This document shows, one piece after another, positions 45,284 through 58,065 of a stretch of DNA of 64,000 nucleotides (positions are counted from its first letter, which is position 1; the number at the start of each line of letters is the position of its first letter). The notes beneath the pieces were generated by a model. That model was given only the letters and a program-made list of their open reading frames with translations, had not been told where the DNA came from and did not search any database. The stretch is from assembly GCA_026826555.1 (NCBI GenBank), contig JAKSZT010054011.1, positions 597,337 through 661,336 on the forward strand. Reading direction: 5' to 3'. This stretch comes from Tolypeutes matacus. Taxonomy: Eukaryota > Chordata > Mammalia > Cingulata > Chlamyphoridae. The position numbers and the translations under genes were made by a program.

Positions 45284-46261
45284 AGCAAGGGAAAAAAATA
45301 AGATGTTGGCCACAGTTGCCATTAATTTATCTAAGTTGGAGATCTGTGCAAATATCTCCAGGAGGTATAAATTTATTTCAGTTGATCATTTAGCTATTAA
45401 ATATACAACTTGCACATAGTGGGTCCTTTACTCAATAGCTTATGAATTACATTTTAGTGTAAATGAGGTGAGCTAATAATCTTCAACTGTTCAATGACTT
45501 CATAGTCTCCTCCCTTAGCTAGTTTCCCAGCACCTACTCTTCTAAGAACTAGCCTAGGTTTTGAGGGGGAATACAAAATTGCATAATATGATTTGTGACC
45601 TTAACGATCTTTACAGATGACTGGAAGAAAGACTAATATGTGGAACTTTATGTGAAACAAAAGGTGATTCATTTTTTCCTGAATGATTTGAGAGAGAAAA
45701 AAATTCCAATGTTTTTACAACTTCCTTATGTTGAACAATTTGGTTTCTAAACACACTATCATTTACTTTAAAGGAAGCAAAGCATGTGTTAACTTCAAAG
45801 GATAATTCATTTAAAAAGGGACATTCAGAAAAAAAAAAGAGATTTTTTTGAATTCACAGTCTTGCTGCCAAGATGACAAATGCTTCCCTGTTTCTCATCT
45901 CACAACTATATCATTTTATCTGAGGAGTGAAATCCAGCAAAGATCACTCAGATTTGTATTTAGCAACACATGGCAGGCCAATTGATTTTAACATGCCTAG
46001 GTCTGAATTGTCAGTAGCAACCATGTCAGGGAAGAACTGTAGGAAAAATCAATATTCCTGATGAGTATTTTCAATGGTACTTAATGATTTTATGCATCTG
46101 CTTTATAGACATGAAGAAGGCTCAGTTAAAACCCATAATAGAGTAAGCAAAGACTGCCTATTAAAGAAAAAAACTACATCAAAACCACACAAGATAAATA
46201 TGACTCTCAGATTAAATCTCAGTTGGAGTGGCCACATAGGTGATATTTGTGGGAAAATTAC
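45284..46261. other. No gene recognised
   Basis: Unique-looking sequence with an A-run near 45830; no supportable feature. Confidence 0.4.
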
Positions 46262-46420
46262 AGAGGTGGTCATGGTAAGGTCATGCCTCGGTTTCCTCAT
46301 TTGTTAAATAGTGATAATAAAGTACCTACCTCCCAGGATTGTGGTGAAGTTTCAATGAGTTAATCCAGGTGAAACTCTCAGAAAAACACCTGACATATAG
46401 AAAATCTTCCATATACATTA
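46262..46420 (+). mobile_element. MIR SINE fragment
   Basis: Core gcctcggtttcctcatttgt followed by aatagtgataataaagtacc and ctcccaggattgtggtgaa, the usual order of the MIR 3' half. Confidence 0.85.
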
Positions 46421-46489
46421 GAAAAGTTAGGAAGCCTAGTTAGGAATTCAGAGACCGTGTTATAAAGATGACTAAGTTTCATTCCCAGC

Positions 46490-46955
46490 TATTCTAGTTT
46501 GCTAAAGCTGCTCAAGCAGACACCATAAAATGGTTTGGCTTTTAACAACAGGGATTTCTTCACTTACAAACTTACAGTTTTAAGAAAAATGTACAAATCA
46601 ATGCATCATCACGGTGGTGCTTTCTTCCTGAAGACTGGCTGCTAAAAATCCTGGTCTCCTCTGCCACATGGCAAGGCACACGGCAGCATCTGTTATCTCT
46701 CCCTTCTCTTCCAGGTTTTTTTTTTTTTTTTTTGCTTTCAGCTTCTTGCTTCCATAGCTTTCTCTCTCTTTGTCTGAATTTCATTTTCTTATAAAGGACT
46801 CCAATAAAAGGAGTCCACCCTGAATGAGGTGGGTCACAGCCTAACTTAAGATCCTACTCACCAAAAGATCAGTTTACAATGGGTCCACACCCACAGGAAT
46901 GGATTACCTTTAAGAACATACTTTTCTGGTGTATATATAGTTTCGAACCATCACA
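46490..46955 (-). mobile_element. Solo LTR, MaLR-type (related to the 34223 provirus)
   Basis: The plus strand reads tattctagtttgctaaagct ... acacccacaggaatggatta ... aaccatcaca. It shares its order with the LTRs of the 34223-36776 provirus. Flanking 5-mers ccagc (46485-46489) and ccagg (46956-46960) match at four of five positions. A 17-T run lies near 46718. Confidence 0.82.
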
Positions 46956-46960
46956 CCAGG

Positions 46961-47390
46961 ATTCTCTCTTGGTGAAGTTCATTGATTGAGAACAAAGTCC
47001 TTTAAAGTGAAAATCCTCTGGTTGGACTATGGTGGGCAGCTTCGGCAACCCTCCTCCTGCCTCCATAATTTGTTTTCCTTCAAGGGGTCAGAAGCTGCCA
47101 TGGATTTGAGGAGGGTAATGGACCATTTTGAAGATGGTGGCAGGCTGGTAGAGGAGATATCTTGAGACTGGTGGAGTTTTCAGCTGGCCCTGTTTTTATT
47201 ATCCCATTGGTAGTTGTATGGTGCTTTTCAGAGTAATACCTGGAAAGTGACCCCAGAGTAGAGAGCTGAGCTTTGAACTTCAACTTCTCCCAGTCCCATA
47301 GAGACACTGTCTGTGAGTATCACTGGAAGCTTTTCCCATTTGAACTGAATTCCAGGGAAATGGCATGGACAACTGGTCAATGGTGTGGAG
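46961..47390. other. No gene recognised
   Basis: Unique-looking sequence between an LTR and a hAT MITE. Confidence 0.4.
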
Positions 47391-47577
47391 CAGGGGTTCT
47401 TAACCTTTTTTGTTCCACGGACCCCTTTGCCAGTCAGGTAAAACGAATACTACTGTAATTTATTTATTGCATACATTCAGAAGCGAAGGAAATGCTAGAA
47501 AATAAAGATAAGTTATTGTTTTCAATTCAAGCTCATGGGCCCCAAGGGATCCATGGACCTCTGGTTAAGGACCCCTG
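47391..47577 (+). mobile_element. hAT-type MITE with inverted termini
   Basis: Ends caggggttcttaacc and ggttaaggacccctg are inverted repeats with one mismatch. Flanking 8-mers gtgtggag and gtctagag match at six of eight positions, fitting a decayed 8-bp duplication. Same family as 63032-63222 (shared ttttttgttcca-ggacccctt and ttcaattcaagctca). No coding capacity. Confidence 0.85.
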
Positions 47578-47634
47578 GTCTAGAGTCTAGAATCCATTTA
47601 ATAGTGGAGGTAGTTAGGATGGTAGATGATCCCA

Positions 47635-47765
47635 GTTACTCATCTTAGAGATGAGGAGACTGAGGCCAAAACTGGCAAATTGACTTATCCATTGTTTTCC
47701 ACCCCAGACAGTGAAAGAGCTGAGACTGAAATCCAGATTTCCTGCTTCACATTCTGTGTTTATGG
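47635..47765 (-). mobile_element. MIR fragment
   Basis: agatgaggagactgaggcc followed by agctgagactgaaatccaga is the complement of the MIR core in the expected order. Confidence 0.75.
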
Positions 47766-47884
47766 GACACATCTGTGAAAGAAAGAGAGGAAGAGACTAA
47801 GAAACAGAGGATTAGGGAGAGTAGTCTTTGAATTGACCTTTCTTTCCAGGTACATTCTATTAAAATTTCACATCATAAGTATTA

Positions 47885-48085
47885 ATAGTGACATTTACCA
47901 TTTGCAAATACTATGTGATTAGCAGTTCATATGCTTATCTTACTGGTTCATTACAGCAACTTTATGAAGTGGGCAATATTACTGTTCCTATTTTACAGAT
48001 GAAGAAACTGAGTTATGAAGAAGTTCAGCAAATTTTCCAGTTTCATGTAGCTAATAAGTGACAGAGCCAAGAATAGAATAGGAGA
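47885..48085 (-). mobile_element. MIR fragment
   Basis: ttcctattttacagatgaag, aaactgagtt and agctaataagtgacagagcc in the order of the complement of MIR. Confidence 0.82.
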
Positions 48086-49794
48086 ATTAGCAAATCATAC
48101 GTTGGATGACATTAAGCCCACTAAAAGAGGTGCTTTGGGGAGATCCCTGATCACTTCCCCATCTCTGAAAAGTAAGGGATTGCAGCTGATGATCTCTAAG
48201 ATCCTTACCAGGGCTGCTATTTCTAGAATCCATATTTCTTGGTGTTTTTACTACACACTCTGATTTAAGGTTTTTCTAACTATTTATTTTCTAACTACTT
48301 ATACTTTGGAGTTTGAGAATATCAGAAAATCAGAAAGATACTCTCTTTCTGATAAAGCAAGGGTTAAATGATGGGAAGCCAATGCTTAAAATTTAAATTG
48401 ACAACTCTTGCTGATTCATTCTGGGATGGCCATGTGTCTCCCAGGCCAGCCTTTTGAGGCCTCCTTCCATTCCATTATTTCTGCTTTGATGGATGTTGAT
48501 ATTACCATGTTTCTGCTTAAGTGTCTTGGTACCTCTATTTTTTCTAGATTAAATGAGGTTTTAACAAGGCTTTGGGGCGATTCTTTGTCATTAAAATAAC
48601 AAATGGATTGAAAATAGCCTTTTGTCTCTTTGGAATCCACCACCATTAATGGACCATAATCCAGCTGGTGACAGAAGGATGGAGAGGCTTGGGGCTATCA
48701 AAGAGTCGGGGAAAGGTAACACTTCTCATGATTTGTTGGTGAGAATAGAGACTCTCAGAAGTTTTCAGAAAATGAATTCAAATCTATGACCTGCTAGTCC
48801 AACTTTCTATAGCACATCCCTATCACATGACAATGGGATTTGGACTGGGGAGAGGATGCTCTAAAAAACATTCATAGCTTTATGTTTTTTACTGTACCAA
48901 TGGTTGGGAGGCCAGAAAGGAACAGATATTGAATGTTTATTCTTCTAAAACTCTAAAGTGTGGAAGTAAGTTGAGTAAGCATTTAAAATTTTAGAACTAA
49001 CAGAAAAAAGTTTTAAGTTAAATCAGAGCATGATTGTCCCATAAGCCGAGATGCTAATGGTACTTGCAATTCTGTTTCAAGTGTCTGGTGTTTTCTAGGC
49101 AGGCAGGAATTGAAATCTGAGGTCCTAGGGGCCCGGACTCTACTGCCTAAAAGAGATCACCAAAGAAAGCAAGATCATTATCAAGATGAAAGAACAATTC
49201 TACTTTCTGTTGCTGATGCCACTTAAGAGAAAAGCAATTTGGAGAACTAGGTTGATATTATCAAGAGAAAAATGATGTGTCTTTTAAGAAACTGCCAACT
49301 GAAACTTTAAAAAATGAATGACTACAATAAAGATGTTGAATTCAGATCAATTTAGGGAATTAACTAATGATAAAAGCAGAGGCCACAGGAAGTGATACAA
49401 TCCTTAAACTGACAGGAATTGAGATTGAGGTTACAATTCTTATATGTTCTAATATTTTGGCTTTGCTGCTTGTGTATGATTGCTGACAGAAATACAGGCA
49501 ATAATACATTTTACTTGCTATATAATTTTCAGACAGTGAATCTTTTCCAGTCACTCAAGTTCATGATTATCTCCCCCATCCCTAGACTCCAGAGGGATTG
49601 TGGCCAGTATCCTTTATTTGGCACCTATCAGTGTTCTGAACAGTTGTTGGTAGCTCCTTGAGGGGCAAGAATTGTACCTTATTCCATTTTGTATCCTGGA
49701 TGCTTAGGATAGTGACTGGCATGTGGTTGGTGCCGACACCACTCTACCACCATTATCAAAGTGAACAACAATAATAATGACAGTAATCAACAGT
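48086..49794. other. No gene recognised
   Basis: Unique-looking sequence. Short frames (48408-48599 plus, 48646-48416 minus, 49419-49661 plus) lack recognisable domains or good splice sites. Confidence 0.4.
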
Positions 49795-49990
49795 AATAGT
49801 CCCATTAACATAGTGCTTACTACGTGGTAGGCATTGTACAAAGGACTTTATATACACCCTCTTATTTAGGCCTCATGAGATGAAAAGCATAAAGGTTGAA
49901 GAACTTGCCCAAGATCAGGCAGCCAGTAAGGGGCATAGCCTGGATTTGACCTGTTACCCCAGTCTGTCTGTCTCCATAGCCAGGATCTTA
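49795..49990 (-). mobile_element. MIR fragment
   Basis: agtgcttactacgtggtagg, aacttgcccaagatcaggca and ttgacctgttaccccagtct follow the order of the complement of MIR. Confidence 0.75.
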
Positions 49991-50834
49991 CCACGGCTTT
50001 TATTAAATAACTAATTATAAACCATCTTCAACACTTCCTATTTAGAAACCTTAAAGACTTGGTTTGACCATTCAGTTTATGGGGTTTTTGTTTGTTTGGT
50101 GGTAATAGAAAACCATTTCAAGTTGGAGATGATAGTCCTAGATTCATTCTGAAAGGAAATATTTAGCATGTATATTTCTTGATTTTTTTTTTTTTTTTGG
50201 TTATATTGGAAAAAATTCAAACTAGAGTAAGGAAAATAATTGATTGACTTACTTTACAAAAACTTCTGGGGGAGGGAGGCAAAAATGGCTCCAGGTGACT
50301 TATTCATGACATTTCTTGCTTTAACTTTTCATATCTTGGTTCTGCTTCCCTTGCTTTTTCTTTTTTGTGTGTGTGTTTCCAGTAGTCTCAATCCCTATGG
50401 CAGAGAATATTGCTCCAAGAGTTGTAGACTTTCAGAGTCCATACAGTTCATGATTCTAGAACAAGAGAAATAGCTTTCCTGATAATCTGGCAGACCCTAG
50501 AGGGGACATTGATCTCCCTAGCTTGAGTTTGTATGCCCATCCCTGAAACAATCAATGTGTGGAGAGAGAATTGAAGCATTCTGACTGGCTAGACCTGGGT
50601 AATGTGACCTCACCTGTGACTTGGAAGGCTAGACAGAGTATGAAGGGGTTTCAGCCATACCACATGAACTGAGAAAGAACACAATGAAAGGGGATGGACG
50701 ATTCTCCAAATGAAGGATGATGCAGATAAATATCATAGACCTACTGTAAAATCTACAGCTGTTTCTTTGCTTTAACAAATAGTGTCTTCGCTAGTGTATT
50801 GGAAAGTACAAAGTGTAAAGGGTAAATGTAAAGG
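49991..50834. other. No gene recognised; T-run near 50186
   Basis: Unique-looking sequence with a 16-T run at about 50184-50199. No supportable gene. Confidence 0.4.
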
Positions 50835-50985
50835 GTAGCTTGACTCTTATCCCTTTTCTGCCTCTGACGAGCTATGGAGCCTTTGACAAATCTTTTATCC
50901 TCCTTTGGTTTTAGTTCTTTCATCTGTAAAAATGAGAGGTAGAATGATTTGACCCCTTTGAAGCTTTCTATCTCTGGCATTCTGT
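50835..50985 (+). mobile_element. MIR fragment
   Basis: gctatggagcctttgacaaa, ttttagttctttcatctgta and aaatgagaggtagaatgatt in MIR order. Confidence 0.75.
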
Positions 50986-51544
50986 TTCTAAGTGCTAGTG
51001 ATGATTATCATCTCCCCTGAACAGCAATGAAAGTCAGTTGCTGGTTTTAATACATAATGATGTTATTGTACTTTCTTTTAAAAGCCTGACTAGTGTCTAT
51101 AATAAATTAATGTATTCTGTTCAATTCTGACATCTATAAAGCACACCATTGAAGACACTGGATCTGCTATGGTGGGTTGGTCTATGAAAATGGTGCAAGA
51201 GATGTGTTCTTAGTTTTCTGTACATTAATAATAACATTTTCATGTATTTCTGTGAACTCCACAAAGACAGCCACCATTTCTGTCTTGTTCAATGCTGAAC
51301 TAACAGTGCCTAACCTGGTCCTTGATATATAGTAGATACTTTGTTGAAGATGCTTTTGTTGAAAGGCTAAGTAAAATGTTAGAACAAACTATAATTTCTT
51401 AAAGCTCATATAGTATGTAGAACCTTCTTGAGTGTGAGTGACTGTATATAGCCAAAACAAATATTTTGATTGAAAAACAAAACAAGCAGTAAATGACAGC
51501 AATGGAGTTTGATCTGCGTCAGCCTTATTTTACAACTCAATAGT

Positions 51545-52645
51545 GTTTTTTTAAAATAGAAATGTTTTATTAAGTATAACACAATGCAGAAAATTATATG
51601 AGTCTAGAATTATATTCTAGATTCTCACTCTGAGTTTAATTTCATTATTTCATATTGGTGAGATAATACAACAATTGTCCTTTTATGTCTGGCTTATTTC
51701 ACTGAACATGATGTCTTCAAGATTAATACATGTTGTTGCACTTCTTTTCATGGCTGAATAATATTCCATTGTGTGTTGAGTTATCCCTTCCTCATCGTAG
51801 GGATCAGGCATGTAGTGACTCCATGATCTGGAAAATCTGTGTAAAATTTTTTGGCTCTCCCTTTGTACCAGAGAAGTCTGCATTTTTTTTTTTTTTTCCT
51901 TTTTCTTTCATGGGTTGTTTATAGTACCTTATTGTAAACTTTGGGTTTAGTATTTGGTCATAGGCTAAACGTAGTTCAATGTTAAGCAAAAATAATGTAT
52001 GAAAAAGAAATAAAAAATATGAAATAAACATGAAAAATTTTTTTAAAAGAATCAAATTTGAGGAGAATAATACTGAACATACTGCATGTATAACAAGACA
52101 TTAAAAAAATAACCTTTGAAATTCTCTAAACTTTTTCTGTTTTGTCTGCTGGCCTTTGTATGTCATCAGCAGCTTCTGCAAAACTCCCCCAAAATTCCCA
52201 TTTAATTTCTTATGCCAACCCATGATATATTGAAACCATGATGTGGAAAGTTGCAGTGTGGAAGGGATAACTATATACCATATTTTGTTCCTCTCTTCAT
52301 CAGCTGATGGACACTTGGGTTGCTTCCATATTTTGGTAATTATGGATAATTTCACTACTAACATTAGTGTACAAATATCTGTTTGGATCCCTGCTTTCAA
52401 AACTTTTGTGATATATCTAGAAGTGCAATTGCTGGGTCATATGGTAATTCTATACTTAACTTTATGAGGAACTGCCAAACTGTATTCCGCAGTGGCTATA
52501 CCATTTTACATTTCAGCTAGCAAGGAATGGGTGTTTTATTTCTCCACATCCTCTCCAATACTTGTAATTTTCCATTAAAAAAAAAAGTAGCCATTCCTGT
52601 GGGCATGAAATGGTATCTCATTGTGGTTTTGATTTGCATTTAGCT
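51545..52645 (-). mobile_element. Old L1 fragment, ORF2 C-terminus, split by a Tigger-like element
   Basis: On the minus strand the two parts (52645-52274 and 51777-51545) join to a C-terminal ORF2 stretch, with TMEYYSAMKRSA on one side and WKQPKCPSADE on the other. It is probably the 3' part of the same L1 whose upstream part lies at 54472-58065. Confidence 0.78.
51778..52273. mobile_element. Pogo/Tigger-like DNA element with 13-bp inverted termini
   Basis: agttatcccttcc (51779-51791) and ggaagggataact (52260-52272) are perfect inverted repeats at the edges of a stretch that interrupts L1 sequence. The termini resemble the cagttatccc-type ends of Tigger elements with the outermost base changed. 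Neighbouring TT and TA fit a decayed TA duplication. The interior is A/T-rich and non-coding, with a 16-T run at 51884-51899. Confidence 0.6.
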
Positions 52646-54471
52646 GAAGAACTTTCCAAAGTAAACTTGGAGAATGCAGCTTGGTTTCTCCTTGCAGTTT
52701 ATAGTAAAATGCTAGATGAGAGAGATAAGCTGAGAACTGAAATGTTGGGCACAATGAAACCAGAAACTGATTCTGGAAATTCCAAGCCTCTGGAAATCAA
52801 GACCCCAGATGATAGTGCCCCATTTGAGGAATTAACTAAATCAGGATTGAAAATGAAGTTCTCTAGAAAAGACTGGACTCCTGCTTCCTGCATGCTAAAC
52901 CTACAAACCTTTTGAGAGAGCTGTTTGAACAAAACCACTGTCAGCCTGGACTAAAAGGGACATGGAGGGGAGATATGGCTTTATGAAGAAAGACATGGAA
53001 GCTAAGATCTGGAATTAGGACATCCCCTTGGGCCAAGAGAGGAACCCCATTGAGAGAGGGAGTTTGCCTTGGCAGTTGAAGAGGGTAGATGTCCCAGCCC
53101 ACTGTTCAGGGAAAGTTTTGCCACACCAGGATACTGAGAGGGTAGAACACATTCCCCCAAGGGTTGGGGAGAGTAAGGTAGACACTCCATAGGTCTGAGA
53201 GGGGTAGGCCTGCCCCCCATAGATTAGGGAAAGCCAGGTCACCAATTCATTGCTCTGAGAAGGTTGAGCCTGTAGGTCAGAGATTAGGGAGAATGTTGCC
53301 CCCTCCCACTGTACTAAGGGGGTTGAGACTCTACCTCAAAGATTGGGTAAAGTGGGCCATCACCCCAACGTTCTTGGAGGATGAAGTCTGGATCTTGATT
53401 GCCACCCAGACACTTGATGAGGGTGGAATCAAGAATATGACTGTTGGGCAAGCCTGTGGAAAGGGCGGGTCTCTATGAGGTCCCAGGGAGAAGAAACTGT
53501 CATCTTGAGAATGACTCTCAGACTTTGAAGTCTAATGAAGTATGCCCTGCAGTTTGACAGAACTGTAGGGGACCTGTGACTCATGATTCCCTCCCAATTT
53601 CTCCTTATGGTAATGCAAATGTTCCTTTGTCTGTCCCTTTGTATATTGTAAGCAGATAAATTGTTTTATAAGTTTCACAGGTCTACAGCCAGATGGGATG
53701 TTGCTCCAAGACAAACTGTATTTCTTTAAACTGATTGTGATATGATTTTGTACTTAGCATTGTTACTGATTTAAAGTTTTGAGTATTATAATGTCTTTTT
53801 GGAATTCAAAAGGTGGAATGTGGCAGTTTGATATTATTTATGAAATTCCAAAAATAAATATAGATTATGTTTGTAAACTGGTCTGTTCCTCTGGGCATGA
53901 TAACCCTTTGATTGTATCAGATTCAGCTGAGACATCTGATTAAATTATGTTAAGATTAGGGCTTTCATTCAACCATGTCATTAGAGTTCAAGTCAGCATT
54001 GAGTGCCTGCCTCCTTGGTGAGCTGATAAGATAGACTCTCACATGGAAGTAGACACAAAGAGAAGAACAACACAGAGGAATAGAGGGAACCCATTAGACA
54101 TGGCAGAGGCCCCAGGAAGATAGATGAGCTTAATAGTCTACAGCTGACCTTGTGAAGAGCAGCTGAACCTAGAAAGAAATGAGCCCTGGGAAGAGAGATG
54201 AGCCTTATGCCAGCCTAGAGCTGAGATCAGAAGAAGCTGGGACCACGGAGCCTGAAGAGGAAGAAGGAAGGCTGAACCCTTCCAGATGTCACCTGCCATT
54301 TTGCATCAACACATGGCAACAGACTTTGGGTGAGAAAGTACCTCTTATGGTACCTTGAGTTGGACTCTTTAGGGCCTTGTAACTGTAAACTTCGACCCCA
54401 AATAAATATCCTTTATAAAAGCCAGCAGATTTCTAGTACCTTGCATCAGCACTCCTTGGCTGACTAATACA
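52646..54471 (+). mobile_element. 5'-truncated MaLR-type element: internal sequence plus 3' LTR
   Basis: Internal sequence (52646-53818) includes a short open stretch at 52610-52915 (gag-like at most) and a field of about 60-bp repeats. It ends in a purine-rich caaaaggtggaa just before the LTR, as a polypurine tract would. The LTR (53819-54471) is family 1: start tgtggcagtttg, an aaataaatatcc signal near 54400, end gactaataca. No 5' LTR is present, and about 1 kb of the surrounding L1 is missing at the left junction, so a deletion removed both. Confidence 0.75.
53060..53400 (+). repeat. About 60-bp tandem repeats in MaLR internal sequence
   Basis: Units marked by an agattagggaaag/agattagggagaa/agattgggtaaag-type core near 53102, 53159, 53221, 53281 and 53339, spacing 57-62 bp. 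At least five degenerate copies. Confidence 0.75.
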
Positions 54472-57400
54472 GGGTTTGATTCTTTCATTATTGTAATTAT
54501 GATTTTTCTTGATTTCTTCTTCTGATTGTCTATCACTAGTGTATAGAAACACAACAGATTTATTGCTGTTGATCTTGTACCCCACCACTTTGCTGAATTT
54601 ATTAGCTCTAGCAGCTTTGTTGTGGATTTTTTTCTAGGATTTTATTTATATAGGATCATGTCATCTGCAAAGAGGGAAAGTTTTATCTCTTCCTTTCCAA
54701 TTTGGATTTCTATTATTTCTGTTTCTTGCCTAATTGCTTTGGCTAAAATTTCCAGTACATTGTTGAATAACAGTGGTGACAGTGGGCATTCTTGTCTTGT
54801 TCCTTATCTTATAGGGAAAGCTTTCAGACATTCACCATTAAGTATGATGTTAGTTGTGGGGTTTCCATATATCTCCTTTATCATGTTGAACAAGTTTCCT
54901 TCTATTTGTAGTTTTCTAAGTTTTTATAGAAGAAGTGGGGATGGATTTTGTCAAATGCCTTTTCTGCATCAATTGAGATGATCATGTGTTTTTTGTCCCT
55001 TCATTCTATTAATGTGTTGTATTTCATTAATTGATTTTCTTAGTTTGACCCACGCTTGCATAGCTGAGATAAATCCCACTCAATTATTGCACATAATTCT
55101 TTTAATATGCTGTTAGATTTGGTTTGCTAGTATTTTTTAAAAAGAATTTATTAAGAACTTAGAGAAAAAAACAGAGTTTATTGAGAAATGGGAGAAAAGA
55201 AATTGATTACACACCAAGATACTGATGCAGGCTCCTCTAGGCAGAAAGAGCCAGTATTTTTGCAGCTATATTCATAAGACATATTTCTCTGTAATTTTTT
55301 TCTTGTGGTATGTTTATCTAGTTTTAGTATGATAGTGATTTGGGCCTCTTAGAATTAATTTGGGAGTGTTCTGCCCTCTTTAAGTTTTTGAAAAGTTTGA
55401 GAAGAATTGGTGTTAATTCTTCTTGAAGTGTTGGTTAAAGATCTCCTCTGAAGCCATCTGTCCTGGGCTATTTGTTGGAATGTTTTTGATTACTGTTTCA
55501 ATCTTTTACTAGTATTGGTTTATTGAGATCTTCTATTTCTCCTTGATTCAGTGTAGGTAGCTTAGATGTATCTAAGAATTTATCCATTTCAGCCAAGTTA
55601 TCTAATTTGTTGACATACAGTTGTTCATAGTATCCTTTTATATTCCTTTTAATTTCAGAGGTGTTGGTAGTAATATCCCCCTTTTCATTTCTGATTTTAT
55701 TTTATTTATTTGGGTCCTCTTCCTTTTTTCTTCACCAGTCTAACTAAAGGTTTGGCAAAATGATCGATCTTTTTAAAGAACCAACCAAAATTTTTTCTGC
55801 TTCATTTATCTCCAGTCTAATCATTTTTATTTCTGTCATTGTCCTTGATTTGGGTTTAGTTTGCTCTTCTTTTTCTAGTTCTTCCAGTTTCAAGGTTAGG
55901 CCTTTGATTTGAAATCTTTCTTCATTTTTTAATGTAAGAATTTAGAGTTATAAATTTCCATCTCAGCACTGTCTTTGCTGCATCCCATAAATTTTCATTT
56001 GCAATATTTTTATTTTCATTTGCCTCAAGATATTTCTAAATATCCCTTGTGATTTTCTTAATCCATTGAATGTTTGAGTACATTGTTTAATTTCCACATA
56101 TTTGTGAATTTTCCATTTCTCCCTCTGTTATTGATTTCTAGCTTTATCCCATTGTGATCCAAGAGGATACATTGTGTGTTGTCAATACTCTTGAATTTAT
56201 TGTGACTTATTTTGTGATCTAACATATGAGGTATCCTAGAAAATGATCCATGCCCACTCAAGAAGAATGTGTATTCTGTTAGGTGAAGTGTTCTATATAT
56301 ATTTTTTAGGTCTAGTTATTTTAGAGTATCATTCTAGTCTTCTATTTCCTTATTGATATTATTTTTGGATGTTCTATCCATTATTGAAAGTGGTGTATAA
56401 ACTCTCCAACTATTAATGTAGTACCATCTATTTCTCCCTTCAAATCTGTCATATTTTGCATCATATATTTTGGGGGCTCTGTTCTTAGGTACATATATAT
56501 GTATAATTGTTATGTCTTCTTATTAAATTGACCACTTTATCTGTATATAATGCCCATCTGTGTCCCTCATATCCACTTTTTGCTCAAAGTCTATTTTATC
56601 TAATAAAATAGTTACTTTAGTTACTGTTTGCATGGTATGTTTTTCCCATCCTTTCACTTTCACACCTACTTGTCTTTGTATTTAAGGTTTGTCTATTGTA
56701 AATAGCATATTTTGGGGTAATGCTTTTTATTTCCTCTGCCAGTATCTGCCTTTTGACTGGAGAGTTTATTCCATTTACATTTAATGTAACCACTCATATT
56801 GCAGGACTTTCTTCTGTCATTTTTCTATTTACTCTTTGTAAGTTTTACCTTTTATTGTCCCTTAATTCTTCTGTTATGCCAACTTTCATTTTTTAAAAAA
56901 ATTTTGTATTGTACCATATTAAGTCCATTCTCATTTGTTTTTACATATATTTTTGTATATTTTTCTTGTGGTTATTATGGGGGTTAAATTTTATCATCTT
57001 AAATATATAACAATCATATCTGAATTGATACAAACTTTAATTCATTGGCAAACAAATGTACTGTTACTATATCCTATATCCCCTTTCTTTTTTTGTGCTT
57101 GTTAAAATTTAGATCTTTGTACATTGTGTGTTTTTTTTTTTTAATTTCTTTATTTTTTATTGTGGGTAAAAATAAAAATTATGTTTCAGCACACAGAGGA
57201 AGTAAGAAATGGAGTTACATACCAACAAATACAATACATTAGTACTTCCATTTATAATATCCATATTATTACCTTTACTGTAGATCTTAATTTCTTTATG
57301 CTGCTTTGAGCCATTGTTTAATGTCCTTTTCTTTGAATTTGAAGAACTCTCCTTATAATTGTGTGTAGGGTAGGTCTGTTGGTAATTATCTCCCTTAGCT

Positions 57401-58065
57401 TTTGTTTATCTGGTAATGTCTTACTCTCACCCTCATTTTGGAAATAAAGTCTCATCAGATATAAAATTCTTTGTTGGAAATTATTTTCTCTAAGCACCTT
57501 AAGTATTTGAACCCACTAATATATTGCTTCCAGAGTTCCTGATGAGTAATCAGCACTCAATCTAATTGGGAATCCTTCATACATAACATGTTGCTTTTCT
57601 CTTGTCGCTTTCAGAACACTCTTCTTGTCCTTTGCATTCAAATGTTTGATTAGTATGTGATGGCACATATTTCTGTACAAGTTTACCCTGTTTGGCATTC
57701 TCTGGATTTCTTGGATGTGCATAGTCACATGTTTTCCTAAGTTTGCGAGCTTTTCTGTCATTATTTCTTTGAAATTCCTTCTGTCCCTTTCTCTTTTTTT
57801 CCTCCTTCTGAGACTCCTATAATGCATATATTGGTATGCCTGATGAGGTCTCTTAGGCTATTTTCACTTTTTGTAATTCTTTTTTTCTTTCTGCTCATCA
57901 GTCTGACTCATTTCAATTATCTTATATCCAGTTCACTTATTCTTTCTTCTGCTAACTCCAATCTGATGTTGAATTCTTCCTGGGAATTTTTCATATCAGC
58001 TATTGTGGCCTTATCCAGTAGTTGTGTATGGTTCCTTTTTAAAAATTCTCTGCCTTTATTGAGGG
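54472..58065 (-). mobile_element. Old LINE-1 (copy 4), ORF2 front part, ORF1 and part of 5' UTR
   Basis: On the minus strand: 5' UTR/ORF1 (58065 to about 57430, with AKDKKSVLKATREKQ and LSADYSSGTLEA in 57827-57516), a long spacer, ORF2 endonuclease (about 56780-56050, SRIPHMLDHK and LDHNGIKLE in 56261-56058) and RT to 54472. The RT catalytic motif reads CADD near 54670-54659. Everything is frame-broken. The element is cut on its 5' side by the ERV-L insertion at 58066. Confidence 0.85.

Noticed and set aside
52610..52915. 101-codon frame near a MaLR
   Set aside because: Starts within L1 sequence and runs into MaLR internal DNA; at most a gag relic, with no intact domain.
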